DNA from: UBA8337 sp038143435
GTDB lineage: Bacteria > Pseudomonadota > Alphaproteobacteria > RS24
NCBI GenBank assembly: GCA_038143435.1
Contig: JAYQLX010000003.1
Span: 354,438 to 418,437 of the forward strand
Reading direction: 5' to 3'
DNA length: 64,000 nucleotides
The notes beneath the pieces were generated by a model. It did not search any database. It was not told the origin of the DNA and saw only the letters and a list, made by a program, of their open reading frames with translations. Position numbers and translations under genes: made by a program. This document shows positions 9,153-17,295 of this stretch, in pieces. Each line of letters starts with the position of its first letter. Position 1 is the stretch's first letter.

Positions 9153-9593
9153 ATGAAAATCTATCCCCCGCTTATGGTGCTGGCCGGCATCATCACGCAA
9201 TTGCTCATCGGCTATATCGCGCCGGTGCAACCAATATTGAGCGAGACATGGCAATATATCGGCATTGCCCTCATGGTGCTGGGCTTTGCCACGATTTTGC
9301 TGGCGGCGCGCAGTTTCCGCAAACACGAAACCACGATTATTCCCGACGGTCAGCCATCAACGCTGATGGAGGGCGGCTTGTTTGCCTATTCGCGCAATCC
9401 GATTTATGTCGCTATGGCGGTGCTGCTTATCGGTTCGGGCCTTGCCATCGGGCATATTTGGGCTTTGATTGTCGTGCCCTTATTCGTGCTGCTGGTGCAG
9501 CAAATTTGGATTGTCAAAGAAGAAGAAAATCTCGAAGCCGAGTTCGGTCAGATTTACCGCAATTATAAAATCAAAGTGCGGCGCTGGCTTTAA
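9153..9593 (+). CDS. Isoprenylcysteine carboxyl methyltransferase family protein
   Basis: A 146-residue membrane protein with four hydrophobic helices. The C-terminal half carries GGLFAYSRNPIYVAMAVLL and EEENLEAEFGQIYRNYK, the SAM-binding signature of the ICMT/PEMT methyltransferase family. Bacterial members methylate lipids or small molecules; the substrate is unknown. It starts 12 bp after the PLP enzyme behind AAAGGAGAAGG, a strong ribosome site, so it likely ends the same operon. The 3' end overlaps the convergent zinc-ribbon gene by 4 bp. Confidence 0.82.
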   Translation: MKIYPPLMVLAGIITQLLIGYIAPVQPILSETWQYIGIALMVLGFATILLAARSFRKHETTIIPDGQPSTLMEGGLFAYSRNPIYVAMAVLLIGSGLAIGHIWALIVVPLFVLLVQQIWIVKEEENLEAEFGQIYRNYKIKVRRWL

Positions 9594-10016
9594 TCTTTTT
9601 TGTCGCTTTGCGGTTGCAGCCACAGCGGCAGCGCGCCTTTTGCTTCTTCGTGCGCTTGGTCAGGTGCGGGCGGCATGGCCAAAGGGTCTGTTTCATGGCG
9701 CCGCCAATGCGCTTGTAATTCGGGCAAACTGCCCTTTTCGTTCACAGCCGCGTCGTCATCGCTGCCTTCATCACCGGCTTCTTCCAGCGCCATTTGCGGC
9801 ATGCCGATATCTTCATCATGCAGCGGCTTCGGTGACACGCAATCTGTCGGCGGTCGGCGCATGCGGCGCAAAACGGGTCATGCATTTGGTGCAGCTGATA
9901 ACGGCATGTTCATTGCGCTGCAAAACCGCATCAAGATGTGCGGTCGGCACTGTGCCGTGCTGACCGCATTGCGGGCACTCAAAATGGCTGTCATTTTCTG
10001 ACTGATATAAAAACAT
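9590..10016 (-). CDS. MJ0042-type zinc-ribbon protein, frameshifted
   Basis: The N-terminus carries a two-CxxC zinc ribbon, FECPQCGQHGTVPTAHLD then ISCTKCMTRFAPH, the arrangement known as the MJ0042 finger in alphaproteobacterial proteins. The frame breaks near 9845; the other frame continues with an acidic, low-complexity region rich in Asp, Glu and Pro and ends LWLQPQSDKKD. Total is about 140 residues. No transmembrane helix follows, unlike many MJ0042 proteins. Function unknown; a nucleic acid or protein-binding adaptor is possible. Confidence 0.6.
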
Positions 10017-10117
10017 AAACGCTACTCTCAGCTTCAGTTTAGAACCGGCTTGCATCAAAGTTCAAATAATATCGCGCGCGCTATTGAAACAAGGCGCCGC
10101 GGCGCTATCTCTGGCTC

Positions 10118-10662
10118 ATGCGATATGCGTTGATTTTACTGTTGTTTTTGATGACGCCGGTGGCGGCTGAGCCACAAACGGCGCATGATTTTTCTTTGCC
10201 CGCCATTGACGGAAAAAACCTCAATCTGGCCGATTATCGCGGCAAAGCCATATTGGTCGTCAATACGGCCTCTTATTGCGGTTTCACCAAGCAATATGAC
10301 GGCCTGCAGGCGCTGTGGCAAAATTACCGCGATAAGGGGCTGATTGTGCTGGGCGTGCCGAGCAATGATTTCGGTGGCCAAGAACCGGGCAGCAAAGATG
10401 AGATGCGCGGCGCGGCGTAAGGAATTTTGCAGCGTCAATTTTGATGTTGATTTTCCAATGAGTGACAAAATCGTGGTTAAAGGGGCTGCGGCGCATCCTT
10501 TTTATAAATGGCTGGAAGCGGAAACCGGCGCGACACCAAAATGGAATTTCCATAAATTTCTCATTGCCCCCAATGGCCGGCGCCGTGCGCGATTTTTCAT
10601 CGCTCACCAAACCGCAATCAAAAAATTATTGCGTGCCGGTGGAAGCGGTGTTGCCGCAATGA
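10118..10662 (+). CDS. Glutathione peroxidase family protein, exported, frameshifted
   Basis: A thioredoxin-fold peroxidase with signal peptide MRYALILLLFLMTPVAAEP. Cys54 in NTASYCGFTKQYDGLQALW takes the place of selenocysteine, and the FNH/PSNDFGGQEPG loop and the later region TPKWNFHKFLI give the Gln and Trp of the catalytic tetrad. The second half lies in another frame from about 10412, and a third shift near 10580 restores the end DFSSLTKPQSK...VEAVLPQ. Corrected length is about 180 residues. It likely reduces peroxides in the periplasm using thioredoxin-like donors. Confidence 0.85.
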
Positions 10663-10664
10663 GC

Positions 10665-11090
10665 TTAAGGCCGTCCATCATATGAGAAGGCGTGTTTTTT
10701 GGCCTTGTTCCAATATTTGAAAAACCGCCGCAAATTGGGCGGGCTGTCCATTTGCACAAAGGGCACATCGGCAATGGCGCTGAGCTTTGTGTTTTCGCGC
10801 ATGACCGCCATGATTGCCTTCAAAGCCGGATTGGGCGTTTTGCCGGTAATGATGTTTCGCCCGTCTTGCGCCAATTGCGCCAAGCTCGTGGCGGTATCAC
10901 CGGCATAAATCTCGACCGGCAATTGGCACAGGCTTTCATAAATAAACACGCGGCGTTTCAGGCCGTAATGCATGGCGTTCATATATGCATCGTCCCAAAT
11001 GAAAACCGCTTTTGCGTCGGGCGCATGGGCAAATAAATTATGCGAGGCGCGCAGACAATCTTCGTGCAGCCAAATCAGCGGACGCATCAT
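10665..11090 (-). CDS. Photolyase antenna-domain-like protein (separate from its FAD domain)
   Basis: A 141-residue protein starting MMRPLIWLHEDCLRASHNLF and continuing AVFIWDDAYMNAMHYGLKRR, YESLCQLPVEIYAGD and FVQMDSPPNLRRFFKYWNKA. The alternation of strands and helices and the opening Trp-His/Asp pattern resemble the N-terminal Rossmann-like antenna domain of photolyases (pfam00875-like). Its start overlaps the stop of the FAD-domain gene by ATGA, so it is translationally coupled and encoded after, not before, the catalytic domain. Homology is inferred from pattern and context; it could also be an independent helper. Confidence 0.6.
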   Translation of the reverse strand: MMRPLIWLHEDCLRASHNLFAHAPDAKAVFIWDDAYMNAMHYGLKRRVFIYESLCQLPVEIYAGDTATSLAQLAQDGRNIITGKTPNPALKAIMAVMRENTKLSAIADVPFVQMDSPPNLRRFFKYWNKAKKHAFSYDGRP

Positions 11091-11876
11091 AAAGCCTCCA
11101 TATTGGGGAACAGGCGCATCGCCACATCATCATAAGTGCCGGCGAAGCATTTATTTGCTGTGATAATCGCACGGCGCCTGCATGCCGGCAAATTTCTGCA
11201 AATTGTCGAGATTGAAAAAATACGGCTTATTGGCAAATGTGCTGGCCACCCATTGGAAAGAAAAATTATTCGACGCCGGCATCGCCATCGAGCAAATGCG
11301 TGAAGAAAAAAGCGGCACCCGCCTGCCATTTAATACGCCGCCAATGGACAATATAGGCGGCCAAATACATGCGCGCATGATTGTGCAAATAGCCTGTGGT
11401 TTTCAATTCAGCAATAAAATGGTTCATCGCCGCGCTGTCTGTTTCGCCATTGGCAATATCATCGGGCAATTCATCGGCATAATCTGAGGCCGCAAAGCCG
11501 GTTTTATAATCTTCAATATCGCCCATAGCCAATCCGGGTTTTGCGCATAAATGCGCTGCCAAAAATCACGCCAGCCAAGCTCTTGGATGAATTTCTCAAC
11601 CGCCTTGCCGTCGCCCATTTGAAGCGCATGATTGCGCACTTCATTGAGGCTCAAAATGCCGTGCCGAATATAGGGCGACAGCCGCGTCACCGCGCCGTCA
11701 AGATAATTGCGGCTAGCGCCATAGGCGATGGGGTCAATCTGCGCCAAAGCAGCTTCAGCCGCTATGCGCCCTCCGACCATATCGCTTACCGGTTCGCCAT
11801 CGTGACCGGGTGATAAGCTTTTGACATGTGCAATCAGGGCCGCGCGGTCGGGGAATGTTTTCTTTTGGGCTTCCAT
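11087..11876 (-). CDS. FAD-binding photolyase/cryptochrome-like catalytic domain, multiply frameshifted
   Basis: Starting at 11876, the product carries GGRIAAEAALAQIDP, SRNYLDGAVTRLSPYIRHG and IQELGWRDFWQRIYAQNP, the opening of the helical FAD domain of photolyases. Later frames give HFIAELKTTGYLHNHARMYL, WRRIKWQAGAAFFFTHLLDG and NNFSFQWVASTFANKPYFFN, the diagnostic FAD-pocket motifs. Frame changes lie near 11480, 11280 and 11165. No N-terminal antenna domain precedes it, so the enzyme is of the short type. Light-driven DNA repair or signalling is likely but untested. The stop overlaps the antenna-like gene by 4 bp. Confidence 0.75.
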
Positions 11877-11978
11877 ATGCCGGAGGTAGCGCTATGCGGG
11901 GTAAATTCCAGCCACAGCAGATATTTCGCGCTGCGACATAATTTCTGTTATGACAGGCAAAAGATTGATGAGGGAAAT

Positions 11979-12917
11979 ATGTTGATTGCACTTGGCGTTG
12001 TGCTGCCGGTCATTGCGGTGATTGCCATTGGCTATGGCGTCGCCCGTCGCGGCCTGTTAGCGAGGATAATGTGGCGACGCTCAATCGCTTTGTTTTTACC
12101 TTGGCGGCACCGGCGCTTTTGTTCCGCAATGTTGCCCTGACCGAATTTCCCGAAAACCTGTCACTCGGCATTTGGGTGTCTTATTATGCGCCCATGCTTT
12201 TGGTCATGGCGGTGACCGCCTTTTTGGCGCGGCCGCTTTTTGCCGGCCGTGCGGCGTCTGAATATGTGATTATCGGATTTGGCGGCTGTTTCTCCAATAC
12301 GGTCATGTTGGGTATCCCGATTATTCTCACCGCTTTCGGGTCCGCTGCCGGCCTGCCGCTGTTTCTGATTTTGGCTTTTCACGGCTTATTGGTGTTCACC
12401 ACTGCCCTAATTTGCTTGGAAGCGACAACCAATCCCGATTTGAAATTGAAAGACATACCGCCAAAGCTGGCCATGGCCATGCGTGACCAGGCCGTGGTAA
12501 TAGCTTTGGCCGCCGGCGTGATATGGAATTTCACCGGCCTCGGTTTGGCCGCGTCAATTGACCGTTTTCTGGACTTTTGGGCAGCGCCGCCATACCGGTT
12601 GCCTTAGTCGCGGTCGGGGGGCGGCTGGCTTATATCAAAGTCGGCGATAATTTGCTTCCGTCACTCTATGTCGCCGTCTTTAAACTGGGGCTGATGCCGT
12701 TGGCCGTTTATTTGACGGCGCAATATGTTTTTGGACTTGAGCCTCTTTTTGTTGCCACAATCACGGTTTTGTCAGCCATGCCGACAGGGGTGTTTACCGC
12801 CGTGTTTGCCGCCCATTACCAAACCGCGGAAGCCGAAGCCGCCAGCACAATTGTTGTGACTACCATAATGTCGGCCGTAACCATTTCGCTTTGGCTCGGT
12901 TTCTTCAGCGATATTGA
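11979..12917 (+). CDS. AEC family transporter, frameshifted
   Basis: Auxin-efflux-carrier-type permease. The first helix starts MLIALGVVLPVIAVIAIGYG, followed after a shift near 12058 by EDNVATLNRFVFTLAAPALL, the typical AEC loop with the kinked helix. Then come SEYVIIGFGGCFSNTVMLGI and PLFLILAFHGLLVFTTALI; another shift near 12585 leads to GSAAIPVALVAVGGRLAYIK and VLSAMPTGVFTAVFAAHY. About ten transmembrane helices. The third frame stays open past the terminator to 13050, so the native stop is uncertain; I place it at the TGA at 12915 reachable by one more shift. AEC members export organic acids or amino acids. Confidence 0.75.
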
Positions 12918-12937
12918 AATTGGCTGCACCGGTGAAA

Positions 12938-12962
12938 AAGGGGCGCCTTTAAGCGCCCCTTC
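12938..12962 (-). terminator. Rho-independent terminator of the crotonase gene
   Basis: A 9-bp stem (AAGGGGCGC/GCGCCCCTT) with a 6-base loop lies 20 bp beyond the crotonase stop. Read on the minus strand it is followed by TTT from 12937; on the plus strand the T-tract is interrupted, so it mainly serves the minus-strand gene, though it may also stop AEC transcripts. Confidence 0.8.
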
Positions 12963-12981
12963 TGCTTTTCGTTGGGCAAAC

Positions 12982-13752
12982 TTATTTGCCTTTCCATACG
13001 GGGGCGCGTTTTTCAGCAAAAGCGGTCGCCCCTTCGCGCGCATCATCTGATGCAAAAACCGGATTCATGATTTCCTGTTGGCGTTGCCAAATCTCATCAT
13101 GCGGCCAGGTTTTATATTCCTTCATGATTTTTTTTGACGCGGCGGTTGCCAGCGGGCCGTTAATGGCGATGCGGGCGGCCAATTCTTTAGCTCCTTCCAG
13201 AGCTTTGCCTTCATCGGTCAGCGCATTGACAAGACCGCATTCATACATGCGCTCGGCTGAATAATGGTCACCCGTCATCACCATTTCCATAGCGATGCGC
13301 TCGGGAATTTGTTGCGGCAGGCGGAACACGCCGCCCGCACCGGCGACCAGCGAACGCTTGACTTCGGGCAGGCCGAATTTTGTGGCGCGCGAGGCAACCA
13401 CCATGTCGCATGACAAAACCAGTTCAAAACCGCCGGCCAGCGCATAGCCTTCGGTTGCGGCAATCAGCGGTTTGGCGGGCACATAATGGCTCAGCCCCCC
13501 AAAGCCGCGGTCTTTGACCGATGGCGATTCACCCTTCAAAAAGCCTTTCAAGTCCATGCCCGAGCAGAAAGTACCGCCATTGCCGGTCAATATGGCGACG
13601 CGAATATCGCTATCGGCCTCAAATTGGTCAAATGCCGCTGACATGCCTTCTGCCATGGATTTATTCATGGCGTTTTTGGCTTCCGGCCGGTTCATGGTGA
13701 TGGTCATGACGCCGTTTTCGACATCAACGATTACTTCCTGCGTGTCACTCAT
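12982..13752 (-). CDS. Crotonase/enoyl-CoA hydratase family protein
   Basis: A 256-residue crotonase-fold enzyme. ITMNRPEAKNAMN opens the fold, ILTGNGGTFCSGMDLKGFL supplies the first oxyanion-hole peptide, and ATEGYALAGGFELVLSCDMV the second. The Glu/Glu pair of classic hydratases is only partly present (GLPEVKRSLVAGAGG holds one acidic residue), so hydratase, isomerase or another crotonase activity are all possible. Start chosen at 13752 because GGGAGAAAG precedes it, although the frame extends six codons further. The gene stands alone with its own terminator. Confidence 0.85.
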   Translation of the reverse strand: MSDTQEVIVDVENGVMTITMNRPEAKNAMNKSMAEGMSAAFDQFEADSDIRVAILTGNGGTFCSGMDLKGFLKGESPSVKDRGFGGLSHYVPAKPLIAATEGYALAGGFELVLSCDMVVASRATKFGLPEVKRSLVAGAGGVFRLPQQIPERIAMEMVMTGDHYSAERMYECGLVNALTDEGKALEGAKELAARIAINGPLATAASKKIMKEYKTWPHDEIWQRQQEIMNPVFASDDAREGATAFAEKRAPVWKGK

Positions 13753-13901
13753 TTCTTTCTCCCAGAGCAAATCAATAGGGAGGTATTCAACAATTTGCCC
13801 GACACGGTGTCAATCGCGCATATTATGGGCTGCACCCTTGCGACGCGGCTTGCCGCAAACGGCGCTGCAACGTAATATCATGCCAGCCAAGGAGAGATTT
13901 T

Positions 13902-14252
13902 ATGGCCGATAAATATGAGGCGCAGCCGCCGACCGATTTTCAGAGCTTTTTTCCGTATTATTTGCGCGAACACGCACATCCTTTATGCCGCGCGCTGCAT
14001 TATATCGGCACCAGTCTGGTTTTCGTCATTGCAGCTTATGCGATTTATGCAGGCGAGCCGATCTATCTTTGGGGAATGCCTGTGGTCGGCTATTTCTTTG
14101 CGTGGGTCGGGCATTTCTTTATCGAAAAAAACAAGCCCGCCACCTTCACCTATCCGCTGTGGTCTCTGATTGGCGATTTTAAAATGTATTTCCTTTTCAT
14201 TAGCGGGCGAATTGGACCGGCACTTAAAGCTGCTGGTGTGCCCCAGAAATAG
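13902..14252 (+). CDS. DUF962/Mpo1-like membrane protein
   Basis: A 116-residue protein, FQSFFPYYLREHAHPLCRAL, with the conserved HxxxxR...HYIG motif, then two hydrophobic helices and FAWVGHFFIEKNKPATFTYP. These His residues match the DUF962 family, whose yeast member Mpo1 is an iron-dependent dioxygenase acting on 2-hydroxy fatty acids. Whether the bacterial homologue does the same is inference. An AGGAGAG ribosome site precedes the start. Intact frame, single gene. Confidence 0.85.
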   Translation: MADKYEAQPPTDFQSFFPYYLREHAHPLCRALHYIGTSLVFVIAAYAIYAGEPIYLWGMPVVGYFFAWVGHFFIEKNKPATFTYPLWSLIGDFKMYFLFISGRIGPALKAAGVPQK

Positions 14253-14263
14253 CACGATAAAAA

Positions 14264-14280
14264 TGCCTAAAAAATAGGCT
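14264..14280. promoter_or_regulatory. NtrC-like enhancer site, distal
   Basis: TGCCTAAAAAATAGGCT is a near-palindromic 17-mer with the TGC-N11-GC(A) layout of NtrC sites. Its centre is about 146 bp upstream of the expected sigma-54 start and 39 bp from the proximal copy. Confidence 0.6.
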
Positions 14281-14302
14281 ATTATTTAAAAATATGAAAT
14301 TA

Positions 14303-14319
14303 TGCCTATTATTTAGGCA
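14303..14319. promoter_or_regulatory. NtrC-like enhancer site, proximal
   Basis: TGCCTATTATTTAGGCA is a perfect inverted repeat in the TGC-N11-GCA form. The symmetry extends to ATTATGCCTA/TAGGCATAAT (14300-14323 region). Its centre is about 107 bp upstream of the expected start site, close to the spacing of the classical glnA enhancers. Confidence 0.68.
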
Positions 14320-14390
14320 TAATAGTGCGTTGTTTTATTGCAACAATACTCAACTGACGCCATTATCCCGCCCTTTTTTCAATTTTAATT

Positions 14391-14406
14391 TGGCACGAAT
14401 CTTGCA
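14391..14406 (+). promoter_or_regulatory. Sigma-54 (RpoN) promoter for torF-glnK-amtB
   Basis: TGGCACGAATCTTGCA matches the sigma-54 consensus TGGCAC-N5-TTGCA exactly, with GG and GC separated by 10 bases. Transcription should begin near 14418, about 26 bp before the torF start. Confidence 0.9.
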
Positions 14407-14443
14407 TTAGGTAGTCGGGCGTAAGTCTATAAGGAGATTAATT

Positions 14444-15101
14444 ATGCAAAAATTCACGAAAACAACTCGCACGCTGGCAGCCCTGCTGGTTTCGGGTACA
14501 GCTTTGACCGGTGTTGCATCGGCAGCTGAAATTTCTGGTAATGTCGGAGCAACCACGGATTACATCTGGCGTGGCAATACACAAGCGGGCGGTGACGTTA
14601 GCTTGTCAGGCGGCATTGACATCGATTTTGGTAATGGTTTCGCAGTTGGTACTTGGACCGGTTCGCTTGGCGGCGGTGGTGCTGACGCAAATTATGAGCA
14701 AGATCTTTATGCAAGTTACTCGACCGAAATTGCAGGCTATCCGTTAGAAGTCGGTTACATTTCCTACATGTACCCAGGCGCTGCGGACTCAACTTTGGAT
14801 TTTGCAGATATTTATGTCAGCACAAGTATTGCTGGGATCGGCGTGAGCTATTACATGCTGGCTTCTGCCGGAAGATGACGCTGTGGATGCGGAAGAAGGT
14901 ACATACTTGTCGCTGGATTATGATTACGATCTTGGCGATGACTGGACCATGACCCTGCATTACGGCATGGAGTCATTTGAGACTGCTGAAGATGATGAAG
15001 ACACATCAATCTCATTGTCAAAAGGTGACATGACATTCACTGTTTCAGGTGATGAAGGCGACGACACGCGCGCCATCGTCAGCTGGGGCGCAAGCTTCTA
15101 A
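14444..15101 (+). CDS. TorF family putative porin, frameshifted
   Basis: The product starts with a clear signal peptide ending GVASAAEISG, then GNVGATTDYIWRGNTQAGGD, the conserved opening of TorF-type outer-membrane beta-barrels, with alternating strands and many Gly/Asp/Tyr residues. The frame breaks near 14870 and continues EDDAVDAEEGTYLSLDYDYD to a C-terminal IVSWGASF, a typical barrel end with terminal Phe. Corrected length about 215 residues. Placed between a sigma-54 promoter and glnK-amtB, it probably forms an outer-membrane pore expressed under nitrogen limitation. AAGGAG lies 8 bases before the ATG. Confidence 0.85.
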
Positions 15102-15126
15102 GCTTGATTAAAACAAGGTTCCTCCC

Positions 15127-15465
15127 ATGAAACTTATCCTTGCCATAATCAAGCCCTTCAAACTGGATGCCGTTCGCGAAGCGTTAACCGCAGCCGGTAT
15201 TGAAGGCATGACGGCGACCGAAGCCAAAGGTTTCGGTCGCCAAAAAGGCCAAACTGAAATTTATCGTGGCGCTGAGTATGAAATCAATTTTCTGCCCAAA
15301 ATGCGTCTGGAAGTTGTCGTCGATGACGCGCAAGTGGATGCCGCTTGTACCGCCATTCGCGAAGCCGCCAACACGGATAAAATCGGTGACGGCAAAATTT
15401 TCGTAGTCAATGTCGATGAGGCGATCCGTATTCGGACCGGTGAAAACGGCGCGGCTGCTCTTTAA
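15127..15465 (+). CDS. glnK: Nitrogen regulatory protein P-II (GlnK)
   Basis: A 112-residue PII protein. It starts MKLILAIIKPFKLDAVREAL, carries the T-loop KGQTEIYRGAEYEINFLPK with Tyr51, the uridylylation site of proteobacterial PII proteins, and the B- and C-loop regions GDGKIFVVNVDEAIRIRTGE. PII trimers bind ATP/ADP and 2-oxoglutarate and block AmtB when nitrogen is plentiful. It sits directly upstream of amtB, 12 bp apart, and behind the sigma-54 promoter of torF, so its expression should follow NtrC activity. Confidence 0.96.
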   Translation: MKLILAIIKPFKLDAVREALTAAGIEGMTATEAKGFGRQKGQTEIYRGAEYEINFLPKMRLEVVVDDAQVDAACTAIREAANTDKIGDGKIFVVNVDEAIRIRTGENGAAAL

Positions 15466-15477
15466 AGGAATCCACCT

Positions 15478-16788
15478 ATGTTGAAAAATACTCTCAAAAT
15501 TTTGGGACTGGGTTCGGCTTTGTCTTTGGCAGCCGGCCCGGCCCTGGCTGAAGTCAGCCCTGAGACAGCCTATGTGTTCAACACATTCCTGTTTCTGGTC
15601 TGCGGTTTTCTGGTCATGTTTATGGCCGCCGGCTTTGCCATGCTCGAAAGCGGCATGGTGCGGTCGAAAAATGTTGCAACCATTTGCCTGAAAAACATCT
15701 CATTGTTCTCAATCGCCGGTCTGATGTATTGGCTGGTTGGCTATAATCTGATGTATGGCATTGAAGAAGGCGGCTATATTGGCGAGCTCTTCTCCGTATG
15801 GTCTGCTGATGACAGCGCCATTGGCGGTGAAACACCCGATTTCTCAGGCGGCTATGCAGCCGGTTCTGACTGGTACTTCCAAATGGTGTTTTGCGCCACC
15901 ACTGCGTCCATCGTATCCGGCACCATTGCCGAGCGCATGAAGCTGTGGCCGTTCCTCATCTTCACCCTGTTCCTGACCGGATTTATCTATCCGATCGTCG
16001 GTAGCTGGGAATGGGGCACAGGTTGGCTCGACGCAATGGGCTTTTCTGATTTTGCCGGTTCGACACTGGTGCACTCAACCGGTGGTTGGGCAGCGCTGGC
16101 CGGTGCCATTATCCTCGGTGCGCGCGCCGGTAAATATGGCCCGAATGGCGAAGTAAACCCAATTCCGGGTTCCAGCATGCCTTTGGCAACGCTCGGCACA
16201 TTCGTGCTGTGGCTCGGCTGGTTCGGCTTTAACGGCGGTTCGCAATTGGCTCTGGGGTCTGGTGCCGATGCAGCAGCCATTTCAAACATCTTCATCAATA
16301 CCAATATGGCCGCTGCGGCCGGTGTTGTTGCTGCCATGGTCGCGTCCAACGCGCTTTATGGCAAGATTGACCTGACCATGGCCTTGAACGGTGCCATTGG
16401 TGGGCTGGTGTCAATCACGGCTGAGCCGCTGACCCCGTCCATTCCGGCTGCCGCCTTTATCGGTGCTGTCGGTGGTGTGCTGGTTGTCTTGGCTGTGCCG
16501 CTTCTCGACAAGCTGAAAATCGACGATGTGGTTGGTGCCATTCCGGCGCACCTTGTGTGCGGTATTTGGGGCACGATGATTGTGCCGTTGACCAATGGCG
16601 ATGCCTCTTATGGTGTGCAGGCCATCGGCGTTGTCTCGGTCGGTCTCTTCACCATGATTGCCAGCGGCATTTTGTGGTCAATACTGAAAGCGACAATGGG
16701 TATCCGCATTGAAGAGGATGGCGAATTGCTCGGGCTCGATAAATCAGAGCTTGGCATTGAAGCCTATCCCGAGTTCTCGCGCACTTGA
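15478..16788 (+). CDS. amtB: Ammonium transporter AmtB
   Basis: A 436-residue transporter with a signal peptide (LAAGPALAEVSPE) and eleven transmembrane helices. Motifs include FMAAGFAMLESGMVRSKNV, DFAGSTLVHSTGGWAALAGA with the first pore His, WLGWFGFNGGS, and IPAHLVCGIWGTMIV with the second pore His. It conducts ammonium/ammonia across the inner membrane and is gated by GlnK from the preceding gene. The frame is intact and the gene ends 18 bp before a strong terminator that closes the operon. Confidence 0.97.
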   Translation: MLKNTLKILGLGSALSLAAGPALAEVSPETAYVFNTFLFLVCGFLVMFMAAGFAMLESGMVRSKNVATICLKNISLFSIAGLMYWLVGYNLMYGIEEGGYIGELFSVWSADDSAIGGETPDFSGGYAAGSDWYFQMVFCATTASIVSGTIAERMKLWPFLIFTLFLTGFIYPIVGSWEWGTGWLDAMGFSDFAGSTLVHSTGGWAALAGAIILGARAGKYGPNGEVNPIPGSSMPLATLGTFVLWLGWFGFNGGSQLALGSGADAAAISNIFINTNMAAAAGVVAAMVASNALYGKIDLTMALNGAIGGLVSITAEPLTPSIPAAAFIGAVGGVLVVLAVPLLDKLKIDDVVGAIPAHLVCGIWGTMIVPLTNGDASYGVQAIGVVSVGLFTMIASGILWSILKATMGIRIEEDGELLGLDKSELGIEAYPEFSRT

Positions 16789-16806
16789 TATCCCCTAGTG
16801 AGCGTG

Positions 16807-16842
16807 ACCCCCGGCAGAGCAATCTGCCGGGGGTTTTTTTTT
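16807..16842 (+). terminator. Rho-independent terminator of the torF-glnK-amtB operon
   Basis: A perfect 12-bp stem, ACCCCCGGCAGA with its complement, closed by a GCAA tetraloop and followed by nine T. One of the strongest terminators in the window. Confidence 0.95.
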
Positions 16843-16845
16843 GCT

Positions 16846-17255
16846 TTAGCCCGGCAATTTGCCGAATTGGGCAACGCCGTGGGCAATGATGTGAAAATCA
16901 TGTTTCTCATCAGTATAAATCGCTGCATCGGGGCCACCGAAATCAGCGGGATTGTCGAGCGAACCGATTTTCAGTACAGCACAGCGCCCGGCGCGCCGGG
17001 CGCGCGGGTCAAAAGCGGCGTGCCGCAATGCCCACAAAATTCGCGGGTCACGGCGCCGTTAAGGTCATCGCGCTGATAACTGGCCGGTGTGCCTTGCGTG
17101 TATTTGAAACCGGCCTCGGCCACGCCCATGGTTAAATTGGCGGCACCGCCAGTGATATAAGTGCATTCGCGACAATGGCATTGCAATTTCATCAATGCAT
17201 CGCCATCGGCTTCATATTTGATTTTGCCGCAATAGCAGCCTCCGCTAAATGACAT
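16846..17255 (-). CDS. GFA family protein (glutathione-dependent formaldehyde-activating enzyme-like), frameshifted
   Basis: The zinc-binding pattern of the GFA fold is complete: GGCYCGKIKYEA, LQCHCRECTYITGG and EFCGHCGTPLLT. After a shift near 16980 the other frame gives VLKIGSLDNPADFGGPDAAI and a C-terminus DEKHDFHIIAHG...FGKLPG, also typical. About 135 residues. The family binds two zinc ions; the name enzyme was proposed to speed glutathione-formaldehyde adduct formation, which is doubtful in general. Expressed toward the amtB terminator; convergent with amtB. Confidence 0.85.
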
Positions 17256-17295
17256 GATCAATCTCCCTGTATGTGTCGGGAAAAATCATGCCATA

